64,000 nucleotides of DNA from Deltaproteobacteria bacterium (GTDB taxonomy: Bacteria; Myxococcota_A; Polyangia; Haliangiales; Haliangiaceae): the NCBI GenBank assembly GCA_020630875.1, contig JAHDIH010000005.1, positions 310,001-374,000 of the forward strand, in the 5' to 3' direction. The notes beneath the pieces were generated by a model. The model was given only the letters and a program-made list of their open reading frames with translations. It was not told where the DNA came from and did no database searches. Both the position numbers and the translations under genes were made by a program. Shown here piece by piece: positions 34,478 to 42,567 of the stretch. Each line of letters begins with the position of its first letter. Position 1 is the stretch's first letter.

Positions 34478-35676
34478 TCCGGCGCTCCTGCTAATATCCA
34501 GTTCGCTACTTTTTCTATTTCCTGCTCTGTCAACAGCTGTCCCTCTTGGGTCAGTTGGGTGCTCAGCGGTGGCATGGTTTGTTGCACGACCACACGCTCG
34601 TATACCAGCCCCATGAATGGCGCTAGTGACGCATAAGTAGTTACATCAAAAGAAAGGTTTGGGATGCGTCCTCCTGCATGGCAACTAGCGCATCTGGCGA
34701 TTAGAATGGGCCCAATGGTGTCGAAAGACTCAGTGGTTTGTCCATCGCCAAAGACTAACGGTCCAATTGCTTTTACGGATGCGGCAGAAGCATCAGTAGC
34801 TTTGGTTTGCAACGTCCACCCAGGACCGCTCACAAGTGAAGGAGCAACGGACAGCGAGACGGTTCCCGTAGCACCTTGTGTTGCAAGAACTGGAACGGAG
34901 TCCTCTCCTTTGACTAGGGTCACTTCAAGGTCCACAGGGGTTTCGTTCTGAATGGTAACGTCAAGGGGAGTCGAAGCCGCGATCAAGTCGTAGGGGCTGA
35001 CGCCCGATATAGCAATGTCGGGTGTTAAATCACCTGTGAAGGTATCGATACCTAGATTCTCTTGAACGGTGTCGAATCCGTCACTGATGGTTACGTCAAG
35101 ACTGGTGACTCGTGAGCTTACTTTAAACGACGCTTTCCCGTCACTAACCGATGCCACCAGTTGACCGTTTTGGTCCACCGCCGTTCCCGCTACAATGTCG
35201 AAGTCTGCGTCTGAAATCTCGTAAGCAATGGTAGTGGTGGCGTCATTTTGGCTGACAACGTTTATTGTCTCAAACTTGGGTGGTGCGTTGACGCGGCTGC
35301 CACGTTCCGCAGGCTGTCCTAAAATGGGAGCGGACTTGAACCAGTTTTCCAGTGTTTCTTTTTGGTATGAGTTAAGTCCACCAATAGGAGGCATGGTCTC
35401 CGCTAAGCTCCCATCATGAGACGCACGAAGTGAGATGAACTCGGCCATCGAGCCGGCTCCCAAAATCTGACGATAGTTGTTGAATGTGTCGTCGTAAACG
35501 TCCAGACGGAACCAAGCGGGGGCCCCCCCGCTGGTAGCGGCGCCATGGCAACGCGCGCAATTTGCTTGCAAAATTGGTTGAACGTCGACCCAGGTCGGAG
35601 AGGTCGGTGCGTCTTCTTGGCATGATGGCAAAGAGACAAAGCAAAATAGTAGAAGTAGTCGCATTTTATTTCTCAC
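34474..35676 (-). CDS. Diheme c-type cytochrome lipoprotein
   Basis: A 400-aa predicted lipoprotein (lipobox LPSC, Cys19). Two similar cytochrome modules stand at its ends: ILQANCARCHGAATSGG (about 36-52) and ILIARCASCHAGGRI (about 324-338), each followed by a MPP segment (ETMPPIGG and QTMPPLST) that may supply the distal Met ligand, and each closing with a NW helix. Between them lies a beta-rich, Ig-like region of about 200 residues. This layout resembles planctomycete-type cytochrome C proteins. GTG 35676 overlaps the previous stop (GTGA); ATG 35664 is an alternative. Confidence 0.82.
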   Translation of the reverse strand: MRNKMRLLLLFCFVSLPSCQEDAPTSPTWVDVQPILQANCARCHGAATSGGAPAWFRLDVYDDTFNNYRQILGAGSMAEFISLRASHDGSLAETMPPIGGLNSYQKETLENWFKSAPILGQPAERGSRVNAPPKFETINVVSQNDATTTIAYEISDADFDIVAGTAVDQNGQLVASVSDGKASFKVSSRVTSLDVTISDGFDTVQENLGIDTFTGDLTPDIAISGVSPYDLIAASTPLDVTIQNETPVDLEVTLVKGEDSVPVLATQGATGTVSLSVAPSLVSGPGWTLQTKATDASAASVKAIGPLVFGDGQTTESFDTIGPILIARCASCHAGGRIPNLSFDVTTYASLAPFMGLVYERVVVQQTMPPLSTQLTQEGQLLTEQEIEKVANWILAGAPE

Positions 35677-36803
35677 AAGTAGTAGTGAAGCATTAGCAAG
35701 TGAAGTCGATCTGAGTACGTTCGCGCTTGAAATTGCATCCTAGACATTAATAGCAGTTCCCAATGAGCCCGCGGAAACCACTGCAAGGTTACGGTGGCAC
35801 CAAGACGGTCACTCTCTTTGAGGCGGACGTCAGCATCATAGTATTCTGCCGTGGCACTAACGTGCAGGTGATTAGCCAAAAGGTAGGTAGCTCCAAAGTG
35901 CCCCAACAGTTGCAACTGCCTGGAAGAGCCTGCGGCGCGGTACGACTCCGCTCCCACATCTACTTCGCCCATGAGCAGAAGTGACGCTCCTGAAATGTAT
36001 TTTTTAAACGTAAGACCTCCAAGGTAGCGATGCGTTTGATCCGTATACGAGGCTTTAGCTTGCGCTCCAAAAGAAGATTTTTCTCCCACTCGTTTCTCGT
36101 ACAAAAATGCGAGTCCCGATTCCTTGCGGCCCGCTTGAAAAACTGGTGATGGTACGAACCCGCTAAGGTGCCACTCGCTTTGGTCAGATACTTTTCCGAG
36201 CGAGGCGGTATAGGGTTCTTCAAGATTATTAAAGCCAAGTCGTCTGCGGAGGTTGAATGTATGATCTTGAAGGCGCAGCCCATATGCTGGAAAGAATCGT
36301 CCAACGCGAGCGTAGTAGCCGTCGGGGTCATCCTTTTTTTGTTTCCACATCACGTAGTGTTCTCTGGAGACCAGCCTTTGCGCAAAGCTCGCACTATCCC
36401 TGGCATCTCCGCGAACGCCGGCCGTGACGGCGACGCTGAACTTTCCAAATGCAAAACGTGTATAGAGGTCAGCTTGCATCGGGAAAACCAAAAAGCGAGG
36501 AGTTTCGTCTTTTGCTTCTTTAACGAGAGCCGCCATTCTCAGGTCTGCTCCGAGCTGGAACCACGAGGTGGAAGGAAGGACTCCGTTTAGTGCTCTGGGA
36601 TCTCCCAGAAAGCTGTCGGCATCGCCCATGCTGATGCTGTCTGCTGACTCTTCGCGTCCCCAGTCGTTTATCAGTCCGCCCCCCGTGGGAGAATAGTGGC
36701 AGCTGGCGCATTTAACGTTGTCTGTGGTGAACTGAAACTGCGGGTAGGCAAAAGCCACTTTGCTGCAAAGGAACAAAAACACGATGGCACTTTTTATCGG
36801 CAT
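35673..36803 (-). CDS. Outer-membrane beta-barrel protein with N-terminal c-type heme site
   Basis: A 376-aa protein with a classical signal peptide (cleavage near AFAY). Just after it, NVKCASCHYSPTGGGLINDWGRE carries one CxxCH site (32-36) and is the only cytochrome-like part. From about residue 70 to the end the sequence is alternating amphipathic strands rich in Tyr, Phe and Gly (FAFGKFSVAVTAGVRGD, YYARVGRFFPAYGLRL, LLGHFGATYLLANHLHVSA, LRLKES-type turns) and ends in Leu, as expected of a roughly 14- to 16-stranded barrel. It overlaps both flanking cytochrome genes. I infer a cytochrome-porin fusion carrying electrons across or onto the outer membrane. Confidence 0.78.
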   Translation of the reverse strand: MPIKSAIVFLFLCSKVAFAYPQFQFTTDNVKCASCHYSPTGGGLINDWGREESADSISMGDADSFLGDPRALNGVLPSTSWFQLGADLRMAALVKEAKDETPRFLVFPMQADLYTRFAFGKFSVAVTAGVRGDARDSASFAQRLVSREHYVMWKQKKDDPDGYYARVGRFFPAYGLRLQDHTFNLRRRLGFNNLEEPYTASLGKVSDQSEWHLSGFVPSPVFQAGRKESGLAFLYEKRVGEKSSFGAQAKASYTDQTHRYLGGLTFKKYISGASLLLMGEVDVGAESYRAAGSSRQLQLLGHFGATYLLANHLHVSATAEYYDADVRLKESDRLGATVTLQWFPRAHWELLLMSRMQFQARTYSDRLHLLMLHYYL

Positions 36804-37186
36804 GGTGCACCCTCCAGTATCCAGCGTTCGATTAGCTCTTGTTCGGCTGGTGGCAAAGGAGAATCTGGAGGCATCCTTCGCACTTCGTCTCCACGCAACA
36901 GACGCATCAGATGAGAGCCATTAGGGCGTCCCGGGATAATGATGTTCCCCGTGACAGGTTCACCACAAGGACTTCCCGTAACGATTTGGTAGGAGGTCTC
37001 CCAATCATCAAAAGCAATGCCACCGGCTGACGTTCCTATAGGAGAAGCTCCTAGATTGGTGTGGCAGTTGGAGGTGGCGCAACTTGGAATGATGATCGCG
37101 GCATGAATGTACTGCCAATTTGCAGCACGCTCATCCTGCTCAATGCACCCAGCAAGCATCAACATTGCAAGAGACAGAGTTCTCAT
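36794..37186 (-). CDS. Small cytochrome lipoprotein with CX4CH heme site
   Basis: A 130-aa predicted lipoprotein (lipobox LAGC, Cys14). The likely heme site is CATSNCH (Cys36, Cys41, His42), with four residues between the cysteines; CX4CH is an established variant in tetraheme cytochrome c3. Downstream it has GGIAFDDWETSYQIV, a second cysteine near SPCGEP, MPPDSPLPPAEQELIERWI and a final Cys, matching the same cytochrome type as the diheme protein. ATG 37186 gives a clean signal peptide. It overlaps the barrel gene by ten bases and follows the DCC gene by 20. Confidence 0.7.
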   Translation of the reverse strand: MRTLSLAMLMLAGCIEQDERAANWQYIHAAIIIPSCATSNCHTNLGASPIGTSAGGIAFDDWETSYQIVTGSPCGEPVTGNIIIPGRPNGSHLMRLLRGDEVRRMPPDSPLPPAEQELIERWILEGAPCR

Positions 37187-37206
37187 GGCGCGTTTGTACC
37201 ACGGGA

Positions 37207-37644
37207 TTACTTGTCTAGAAATAAATGTCGAGTTTTTTGAGTAGGAAGCATGCAACGTTTCGCGAAGAGCTTATGGCGATTTCTGGCAACCAGATTGTAC
37301 AAGAAGTCTGTTAGGAAGCTAGGGAGAACTCTTAAGACCCCGGTTATTCTCCAAAGGCCTCCGAGGTCGCTCAGAGCGCTTAGTAGCGCTCGACTACGCA
37401 AGAATGGAACATTCCTTTCTCCTTTGCGGATGTAGACTACGTAGTCTAACTGTTCCGCAATCCCGTGCTCGCTTAATAGTGCCAGGCCAACGTCACTTTG
37501 GAGTGAAGCAAAGTACAACGCTTTAGGGTTGCGGTTCAGTAGAAACTGAATGGAGCGACTGCAAAGTCCACATTCCCCATCGTACAGCAAGATGTTTTTG
37601 TCACGATGGAGAGAATAGCAAGTTGAGTTTTTCGCTTGCTTCAT
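37207..37644 (-). CDS. DCC-family (DUF393) thiol-disulfide-type protein
   Basis: A 145-aa protein of the DUF393/DCC family. The hallmark YDGECGLCSRSIQFLLNRN contains the CxxC (as CGLC) after an acidic turn, and the rest (YFASLQSDVGLALL, SRALLSALSDLGGLWRI) is typical of the family. Proteins of this family are thought to be thiol-disulfide oxidoreductases, but reactions are not established. It overlaps the end of cysQ by 44 bases if ATG 37644 is used, and lies directly upstream of the cytochrome operon, so a role in heme-thiol reduction is possible. Confidence 0.8.
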   Translation of the reverse strand: MKQAKNSTCYSLHRDKNILLYDGECGLCSRSIQFLLNRNPKALYFASLQSDVGLALLSEHGIAEQLDYVVYIRKGERNVPFLRSRALLSALSDLGGLWRITGVLRVLPSFLTDFLYNLVARNRHKLFAKRCMLPTQKTRHLFLDK

Positions 37645-38410
37645 CGTGTACCCGTCCATTCGTACCAAGAATACCATGAGGCCGGGTGAGGGGACCACGG
37701 TAGTCTAAAAGATTCCCGTAGACGTCAGTCATACGCCCTCCTGCGGCAAATATGATGGCCTCTGGCGCACAGGTGTCCCAAACTTTGGCGCGTGACAACG
37801 GGTTCACATAGATGTCCGCATTTCCTTCGCTGATTACGGCGATTTTCAACCCAACAGATCCCAAGTTATGTTCGGTAGTAAGCCCCAGCGCATCTTTTAC
37901 TTCGTCCAATATTGGCGGTCTGTTTTGCTTTGACGCGACGAACTTGGCGGATGACAGTACGTTTTGGGTAGAAACCGTGATGTCACTCCTACGTCCATTG
38001 GATTCTTTATGGGCAGGAATGCCGATGCCACCAGCAAAACACTCGTCGGTCGAGCTTCTAAAAACGACTCCTAGCGTGGGGCGCCCCGCAGTGGCCAATC
38101 CGATCATAACAGCGTATCCTGTGGTGCCCTTGATAAAATCTTTGGTCCCGTCAATGGGGTCAATAAACCAAACTCGCTCCGCTTGTTGGGCGTCCGGAGG
38201 AGGTGGTGATTCCTCGGAAATAAAGCTATCGGAAGGGAACTTATTTCTCAATGCGGAAAGAATGAGCTCGGAAGCCATTCGGTCTGCGATCGTTACAGGT
38301 TCGTCACCTGTCTTTTTCTCCACTTCAAACCCTTGAGACTTTACTTGTTCAACTAACGCCCCAGCATCGCGCGCGATCGCTTTTACCAGGTCTAGTTCAC
38401 TCTCCGACAT
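37601..38410 (-). CDS. cysQ: 3'(2'),5'-bisphosphate nucleotidase / inositol monophosphatase-family protein
   Basis: A 269-aa Mg-dependent phosphatase. The metal-binding motifs are complete: EES (ISEESPPPP), DPIDGTKDF and WDTCAPEAI, with the early GDEPVTIADR. WFIDPIDGTKDFIKG points to the CysQ branch, which removes the 3'-phosphate of PAP; an inositol monophosphatase role cannot be excluded, which matters because inositol synthesis genes are in the same window. ATG 38410 starts just after the MaoC stop; TTG 38422 would overlap it. Confidence 0.85.
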   Translation of the reverse strand: MSESELDLVKAIARDAGALVEQVKSQGFEVEKKTGDEPVTIADRMASELILSALRNKFPSDSFISEESPPPPDAQQAERVWFIDPIDGTKDFIKGTTGYAVMIGLATAGRPTLGVVFRSSTDECFAGGIGIPAHKESNGRRSDITVSTQNVLSSAKFVASKQNRPPILDEVKDALGLTTEHNLGSVGLKIAVISEGNADIYVNPLSRAKVWDTCAPEAIIFAAGGRMTDVYGNLLDYRGPLTRPHGILGTNGRVHDEASEKLNLLFSPS

Positions 38411-38414
38411 GCGC

Positions 38415-39248
38415 TTAGCCAATCTCTAAAAATGCATTGGCAAGCACTGGTTTGCCATTGGCGCTCACTGACAGAATGTATTCGGTGTCCGATACTTTCC
38501 AGCCTTCGGTTTTTAGTGTGTCGCCGGGAAGTACCACTCCAGCAAACCTCGCGCCAAACCTTTTGAAGGAAGCGAGATTGCCATCACAAGCATGTTTGAG
38601 AGCCGCTCGTCCTGCGAAGCCGTACGTGCAAAGTCCGTGCAGGATTGGTTTGTCAAAACCGACCGCCGTTGCGAGCTTGGGGGAAATGTGAAGTGGGTTG
38701 TAGTCTCCATTGAGTCTGTAAAGAGCCGCTTGTTCCGGAGATGTGGTTTCTTCCATCGTGAAGTCTGCCACTCGTTCCGGTGGCGTGCGTTTGATTGTCT
38801 CAGGCCCTCGGTCTCCGCCAAATCCACCTTCTCCTCGTACGAAAACGGAAAACGTATTGTCAAATACGGGCTGCGCATCTTTATCTACCGTCGCGGCTTT
38901 CACTACGACCAGTGCGCCTTTGCCTTTGTCGTATATTCCCTCCACCGTTGCCGTCGTACTGAAAGTACCTTTGGAAGGAATTGGCTTGTGAAGAACGATC
39001 TCTTGCTCGCCGTGAAGGATTTTACTGAAGTCGCACTTTAGCTTTCCTACAATATCCATGAGTGCGGTGAACGATGGAACGCACGCGAAGGTTGGTAGAA
39101 CTTTCGGCCCATTCATTTCGAACAGGTAATCAAGGTCAGCAGATGTTGTGGCTCCTACACCGAGTGCGTAAAGTGCGCAGTCTCGCCAATCGTAGTCGTG
39201 CTGCAAAGCTTCGGTACTTTTTCCTACTAAACTTAGGTCAATCGCCAT
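38415..39248 (-). CDS. MaoC-like double hot-dog dehydratase (hydratase 2 family)
   Basis: A 277-aa double hot-dog protein like the hydratase-2 domain of peroxisomal multifunctional enzyme. The N-terminal half is noncatalytic (LYALGVGATTSADLDYLFE). The C-terminal half contains the hydratase 2 signature YRLNGDYNPLHISPKLATAVGF with the catalytic Asp and His, then PILHGLCTYGFAGRAAL. It would hydrate trans-2-enoyl-CoA to R-3-hydroxyacyl-CoA. It is 32 bases downstream of rlmE and four bases upstream of cysQ. Confidence 0.88.
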   Translation of the reverse strand: MAIDLSLVGKSTEALQHDYDWRDCALYALGVGATTSADLDYLFEMNGPKVLPTFACVPSFTALMDIVGKLKCDFSKILHGEQEIVLHKPIPSKGTFSTTATVEGIYDKGKGALVVVKAATVDKDAQPVFDNTFSVFVRGEGGFGGDRGPETIKRTPPERVADFTMEETTSPEQAALYRLNGDYNPLHISPKLATAVGFDKPILHGLCTYGFAGRAALKHACDGNLASFKRFGARFAGVVLPGDTLKTEGWKVSDTEYILSVSANGKPVLANAFLEIG

Positions 39249-39280
39249 GCCGAGAAGCTAGCATAGTGAACAGACTCTCA

Positions 39281-39883
39281 CTAGCCTTTGAAGCCCAAGC
39301 AAACAATGTACTGCTCAATAGACTTTTTCCGTGAACTTTCGGGTTTCATAGGTTTTACTCTCTCAAAACGTTCTCTACACATCTTTTGAAGGTTTTGAAA
39401 ATCACGCCCCTGAAATAGCTTGGCAGCAAAGTGACCTCCCATGCAAAGGGTTTCCGTCGCGAGGAAGTAGGCGTGTTCAAAAAGAGCCTCGGACCTGTCT
39501 TGGTCGAGAGAACGAATCCCAGTGGTGTCTGGTGCCATGTCAGAAAGCACCACGTCAAAGTGGGGAAGCTCCGCCAGTAAGGCTTCTGCGCTTATTTCGA
39601 ATACGTCACCGATAATAATACGCGCTCTCCCAGGAGCACCCGAGGGCTCGTCTCTGTCGATTCCTACAATGTGTCCAGAAGGGCCGACTTGTTTGTCCGC
39701 GTACTGAAGCCACGAGCCTGGACAGCAACCGAGATCCAAAACGTTGTTGCCTTGTTTAAGCAAGCCGGTTTTTTCATCAATGGTCTTGAGCTTATAGACG
39801 GCTCTCGCCACATAGCCTTCTGAGCGGGCTTGGCGATGAAACCTGTCTTTTCGCCCCCGCTTGTCAGAAAGCTTGTTAGCCAC
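39281..39883 (-). CDS. rlmE: 23S rRNA 2'-O-methyltransferase RlmE (RrmJ/FtsJ)
   Basis: A 200-aa S-adenosylmethionine enzyme that methylates U2552 of 23S rRNA. The SAM loop VLDLGCCPGSWLQYA, the catalytic Lys/Asp region (YKLKTIDE; VVLSDMAPDTTGIRSLDQDR), FAAKLFQG and the C-terminal KPESSRKKSIEQYIVC are all as in RlmE. It starts nine bases after the rplC stop, an unusual neighbour for either gene, but both act on the large ribosomal subunit. Confidence 0.94.
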   Translation of the reverse strand: MANKLSDKRGRKDRFHRQARSEGYVARAVYKLKTIDEKTGLLKQGNNVLDLGCCPGSWLQYADKQVGPSGHIVGIDRDEPSGAPGRARIIIGDVFEISAEALLAELPHFDVVLSDMAPDTTGIRSLDQDRSEALFEHAYFLATETLCMGGHFAAKLFQGRDFQNLQKMCRERFERVKPMKPESSRKKSIEQYIVCLGFKG

Positions 39884-39892
39884 AATTTAAGT

Positions 39893-40633
39893 CTAAGCGC
39901 GACCAGCTGCAGCTTGTTTAGAAGCCTTAAGTGGGTTTTTAGAGCGCTCTTGTTTTCCAGCGCCTGCACCTTTGACTCGGTATTCGGTTCGCGTTGCAGC
40001 TTTTTTGAGTGTGACCACTCCGTTTTTTCCACCGGGGATGGAACCGCGAATAAGTACCGCATCATCTTCTTCTAAGATCTGAAGAAGTTGTAGGTTTTGA
40101 ATTGTCACTCTTTCGTTGCCCATCTGTCCCGCCATCTTTTTCCCTTTGGCAACTCGGCCAGGAGTAAGACGACAACCGATAGAACCACCGTGGCGGTATA
40201 CTTCGTGGACACCGTGAGTGGCTTTCGTGCCGTGCATGTTGTGGCGCTTGATCACACCTTGGTAGCCTTTACCTTTACTTGTACCAACAACGTCGACAAC
40301 GTCACCATTCTCAAATACGTCAGCAGGCTTTAGCTGTTTTCCAAGTTCGAACTTTTCTACTTCTTCTGCCGGAAGCCTGAATTCTTGCACGTTACGTAAA
40401 AGTGGAGCGCCACTTTTCTTAAAGAAGCCGATTTCAGCTTTCTTTGCAAGTCGTTCTGGTTTGGCGCCAAATCCCACGATGACAGCACTGTAGCCGTCTG
40501 TTTCTTCGGTCCGTTTGCCTACGACATAGCAAGAGTCTAGTTTCAGTACTGTCACCGGAATACATTCGCCATCTTCCGCAAAGACTTGCGTCATTCCAAC
40601 TTTAGTACCCATTAATCCCATTCGCATTGCCAT
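39893..40633 (-). CDS. rplC: 50S ribosomal protein L3 (orphan locus)
   Basis: A 246-aa L3, somewhat longer than the usual 205-215 aa because of a basic Ala/Lys tail (about 210-246). The N-terminus MGLMGTKVGMTQVFAEDGE and the block GTSKGKGYQGVIKRH with MHGTKATHGVHEVYRHGGSIG and RVAKGKKMAGQMGNERVTIQNL are diagnostic. Normally it is the second gene of the S10 operon; here neither rpsJ nor rplD is adjacent. It has its own promoter and a purine-rich ribosome-binding site before ATG 40633. It is unknown whether it is the only copy. Confidence 0.95.
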   Translation of the reverse strand: MAMRMGLMGTKVGMTQVFAEDGECIPVTVLKLDSCYVVGKRTEETDGYSAVIVGFGAKPERLAKKAEIGFFKKSGAPLLRNVQEFRLPAEEVEKFELGKQLKPADVFENGDVVDVVGTSKGKGYQGVIKRHNMHGTKATHGVHEVYRHGGSIGCRLTPGRVAKGKKMAGQMGNERVTIQNLQLLQILEEDDAVLIRGSIPGGKNGVVTLKKAATRTEYRVKGAGAGKQERSKNPLKASKQAAAGRA

Positions 40634-40662
40634 AGTAATATCTCCGTCTCGTAAGAGGCGCG

Positions 40663-40691
40663 TTTGTAGCTGCTAATGTTGCGTAGGTCAA
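40663..40691 (-). promoter_or_regulatory. Predicted rplC promoter
   Basis: On the minus strand TTGACC (40691-40686) is followed after 17 bases by TACAAA (40668-40663). Transcription would begin near 40656, giving a 23-base leader with GACGGAG before the rplC start. It shares the -10 hexamer and spacing with the yceD promoter. The whole gap between tatD and rplC (40634-40805) shows no gene. Confidence 0.6.
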
Positions 40692-40805
40692 GCGAGCAGC
40701 GGTTTTCAGTCAATGATTTCACACAGTTTCGTTGCTTTGAGCCTGAGTTTTGACAAAAGCCCGTCATTTAGGTGGTTTACAACGATGTGGTGATGGGCGT
40801 TCGGG

Positions 40806-41579
40806 CTAGCGTGGCAGTCCAAAAGCGCGGATTGTTGCCTCTTTGGAAGAAGCCGCCAGCGCTTCGATGGACATTCCACGCTCTTTTGCAATCACCTCTG
40901 CCGTATGAGGTAAAAATGATGGCTCGTTGCGTTTGCCGCGTTTTGGGATCGGGGCCAGGTAAGGGCAGTCGGTTTCGAGAAGTAGTTTCGCGGTAGGAAC
41001 CATTGCTGCTGCTTTTCTTAGTTCATGAGAATTTTTGAACGTCACGATGCCTGAGAATGAAATGTAGGCTCCTAGTTCCAAATACTTTTCGGCGTCGTCA
41101 CTTGTTCCTGTGAAGCAGTGAATAATCAATTGCGGAACCGGCAACGAAGCGAAAATGTCGAACGCGTCAAAATGCGCGTCCCGAATGTGACAAACCAAGG
41201 GAAGCTTTAGTTCGTTGGCAAGATTGATTTGGGCGATGAACACATCTCGTTGTTTTTCTCGTGGAACTTTGTCGTAGAAGTAATCCAGTCCGGTTTCACC
41301 GATGGCGACTACAGCATGCGACTCTAAGGCTAGCGTTTTAAGCGCTGGCCACCACTTGTCGTCTGCGGACGATGAATGGTGAGGGTGGCATCCTATAGAA
41401 GCAAAGCAGTTGGGGTGGCTTTCTGCGAAACGAACGGTTTTAGTGACACCTTCGATTGTGTCCGATGCAGCAACTACCACCATTGCGTCGATACCTGCAT
41501 CAGCTGCACGGTCGAGCATCTGCCTCCGATCTTCGTTGAAGTCTGGTTTGTCAATGTGACAATGAGAATCAATCCACAT
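40806..41579 (-). CDS. tatD: TatD-family metal-dependent hydrolase/DNase
   Basis: A 257-aa TIM-barrel metal hydrolase. The metal ligands are in IDSHCHIDKPDF, ASIGCHPHHSS, AIGETGLDYFYDK, LVCHIRDAH, IIHCFTGT and LLETDCPYLAP. TatD proteins are exonucleases in DNA repair or tRNA quality control. It overlaps the HEAT-repeat gene by 11 bases and is the last gene of the holB-ricT-metG-HEAT-tatD run, an arrangement close to that of other Deltaproteobacteria. Confidence 0.93.
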   Translation of the reverse strand: MWIDSHCHIDKPDFNEDRRQMLDRAADAGIDAMVVVAASDTIEGVTKTVRFAESHPNCFASIGCHPHHSSSADDKWWPALKTLALESHAVVAIGETGLDYFYDKVPREKQRDVFIAQINLANELKLPLVCHIRDAHFDAFDIFASLPVPQLIIHCFTGTSDDAEKYLELGAYISFSGIVTFKNSHELRKAAAMVPTAKLLLETDCPYLAPIPKRGKRNEPSFLPHTAEVIAKERGMSIEALAASSKEATIRAFGLPR

Positions 41580-42567
41580 GCCTGCCTCTTAGTTTTTGTC
41601 TGGCTTCTGTGATTTCTTCTTGGAAGAAGCTGCCATGTTTGCCACTTTCAAGTGAACTTAAGATGGATTCGCCCCAAGGGAGCGCACCGACCTCACCACA
41701 GACGTCTATCACAATCGCTGCGACTCCTCTGCGGCATTTTTTCGCAGTCTTCGATAGTAGACCAATAGCAACCTCGGCCGATTGATTTCGCAATAGCAAC
41801 GTTCTTGCTATCGCAATGTGATGGGGTTTCGCTGCTAGCGCGTTGGGGAGGTGCGCTGCGAGGGCTTTTTCGATATCGTCGTCGTCGATTTTGTCTAGTG
41901 CTGGTAGCGCGTCCCACGCAAACTCTGGATCCGCCGCTTTGCTCAATAGTAATTCTTTGCCTGCTGAGTCTCCTAAGCAGGCCAGCGCGTAGGCTACGTC
42001 AATGGAGGCATGCACTGACGTCACTGTGCTTAGGGCCTGTTTTAGCGCTTTTGCAGTGTCGGCGTCGGAGGCATCCGCTAAGGCCAGGGCCGCGGCGCCT
42101 ACGACTTCCGAGTCTTTGTCTTTGAGCATTTTTCGCAAATGATCGCGTGCGCCCGTCGCGTCAAGGGCACCCAAGGTAACGACTGCAGCGTAACGCACGG
42201 CTGCGGAGTCGTGGCGTGTGAAGTTGGCGGCTTGTTCAAACGATTGAGGCGTTGGAAAAAAACGCAAAGAAGACACGGCGACTTCCAGTACTTCATTGTC
42301 TTTTGAGTTAAGTGCCTCTTCGAAAGCTGATTTGACGTTGTTGGTTCTATGGCCACGTGTAGCCAACTCGTAGAGGCTACGAATGGCATGCCGCGGCACA
42401 TCGGTGACGTTGTCGGAGAGCGCACCGCGCAAGGCCATGGTGACATCGTCGAGCTTGGAGTCACTGCCGCCAAGCGCCATCGCGGCTCGTTTTCTCGCTT
42501 GGTCACTTCCGTTGGCGATGTCCGCCAATGCCGCTTCGATTGTGATTTCTATTGAGGGTAACAACAT
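41569..42567 (-). CDS. HEAT-repeat protein
   Basis: A 332-aa helical repeat protein. Units of about 30 residues recur, such as ARKRAAMALGGSDSKLDD, VPRHAIRSLYELATRG, NEVLEVAVSSLRFF, SAAVRYAAVVTLGALD and SEVVGAAALALADAS, the pattern of HEAT/PBS-lyase repeats used for protein binding. ATG 42567 overlaps the metG stop in TAATG, so its translation is likely coupled to metG. No specific partner can be named. Confidence 0.82.
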   Translation of the reverse strand: MLLPSIEITIEAALADIANGSDQARKRAAMALGGSDSKLDDVTMALRGALSDNVTDVPRHAIRSLYELATRGHRTNNVKSAFEEALNSKDNEVLEVAVSSLRFFPTPQSFEQAANFTRHDSAAVRYAAVVTLGALDATGARDHLRKMLKDKDSEVVGAAALALADASDADTAKALKQALSTVTSVHASIDVAYALACLGDSAGKELLLSKAADPEFAWDALPALDKIDDDDIEKALAAHLPNALAAKPHHIAIARTLLLRNQSAEVAIGLLSKTAKKCRRGVAAIVIDVCGEVGALPWGESILSSLESGKHGSFFQEEITEARQKLRGRHVD

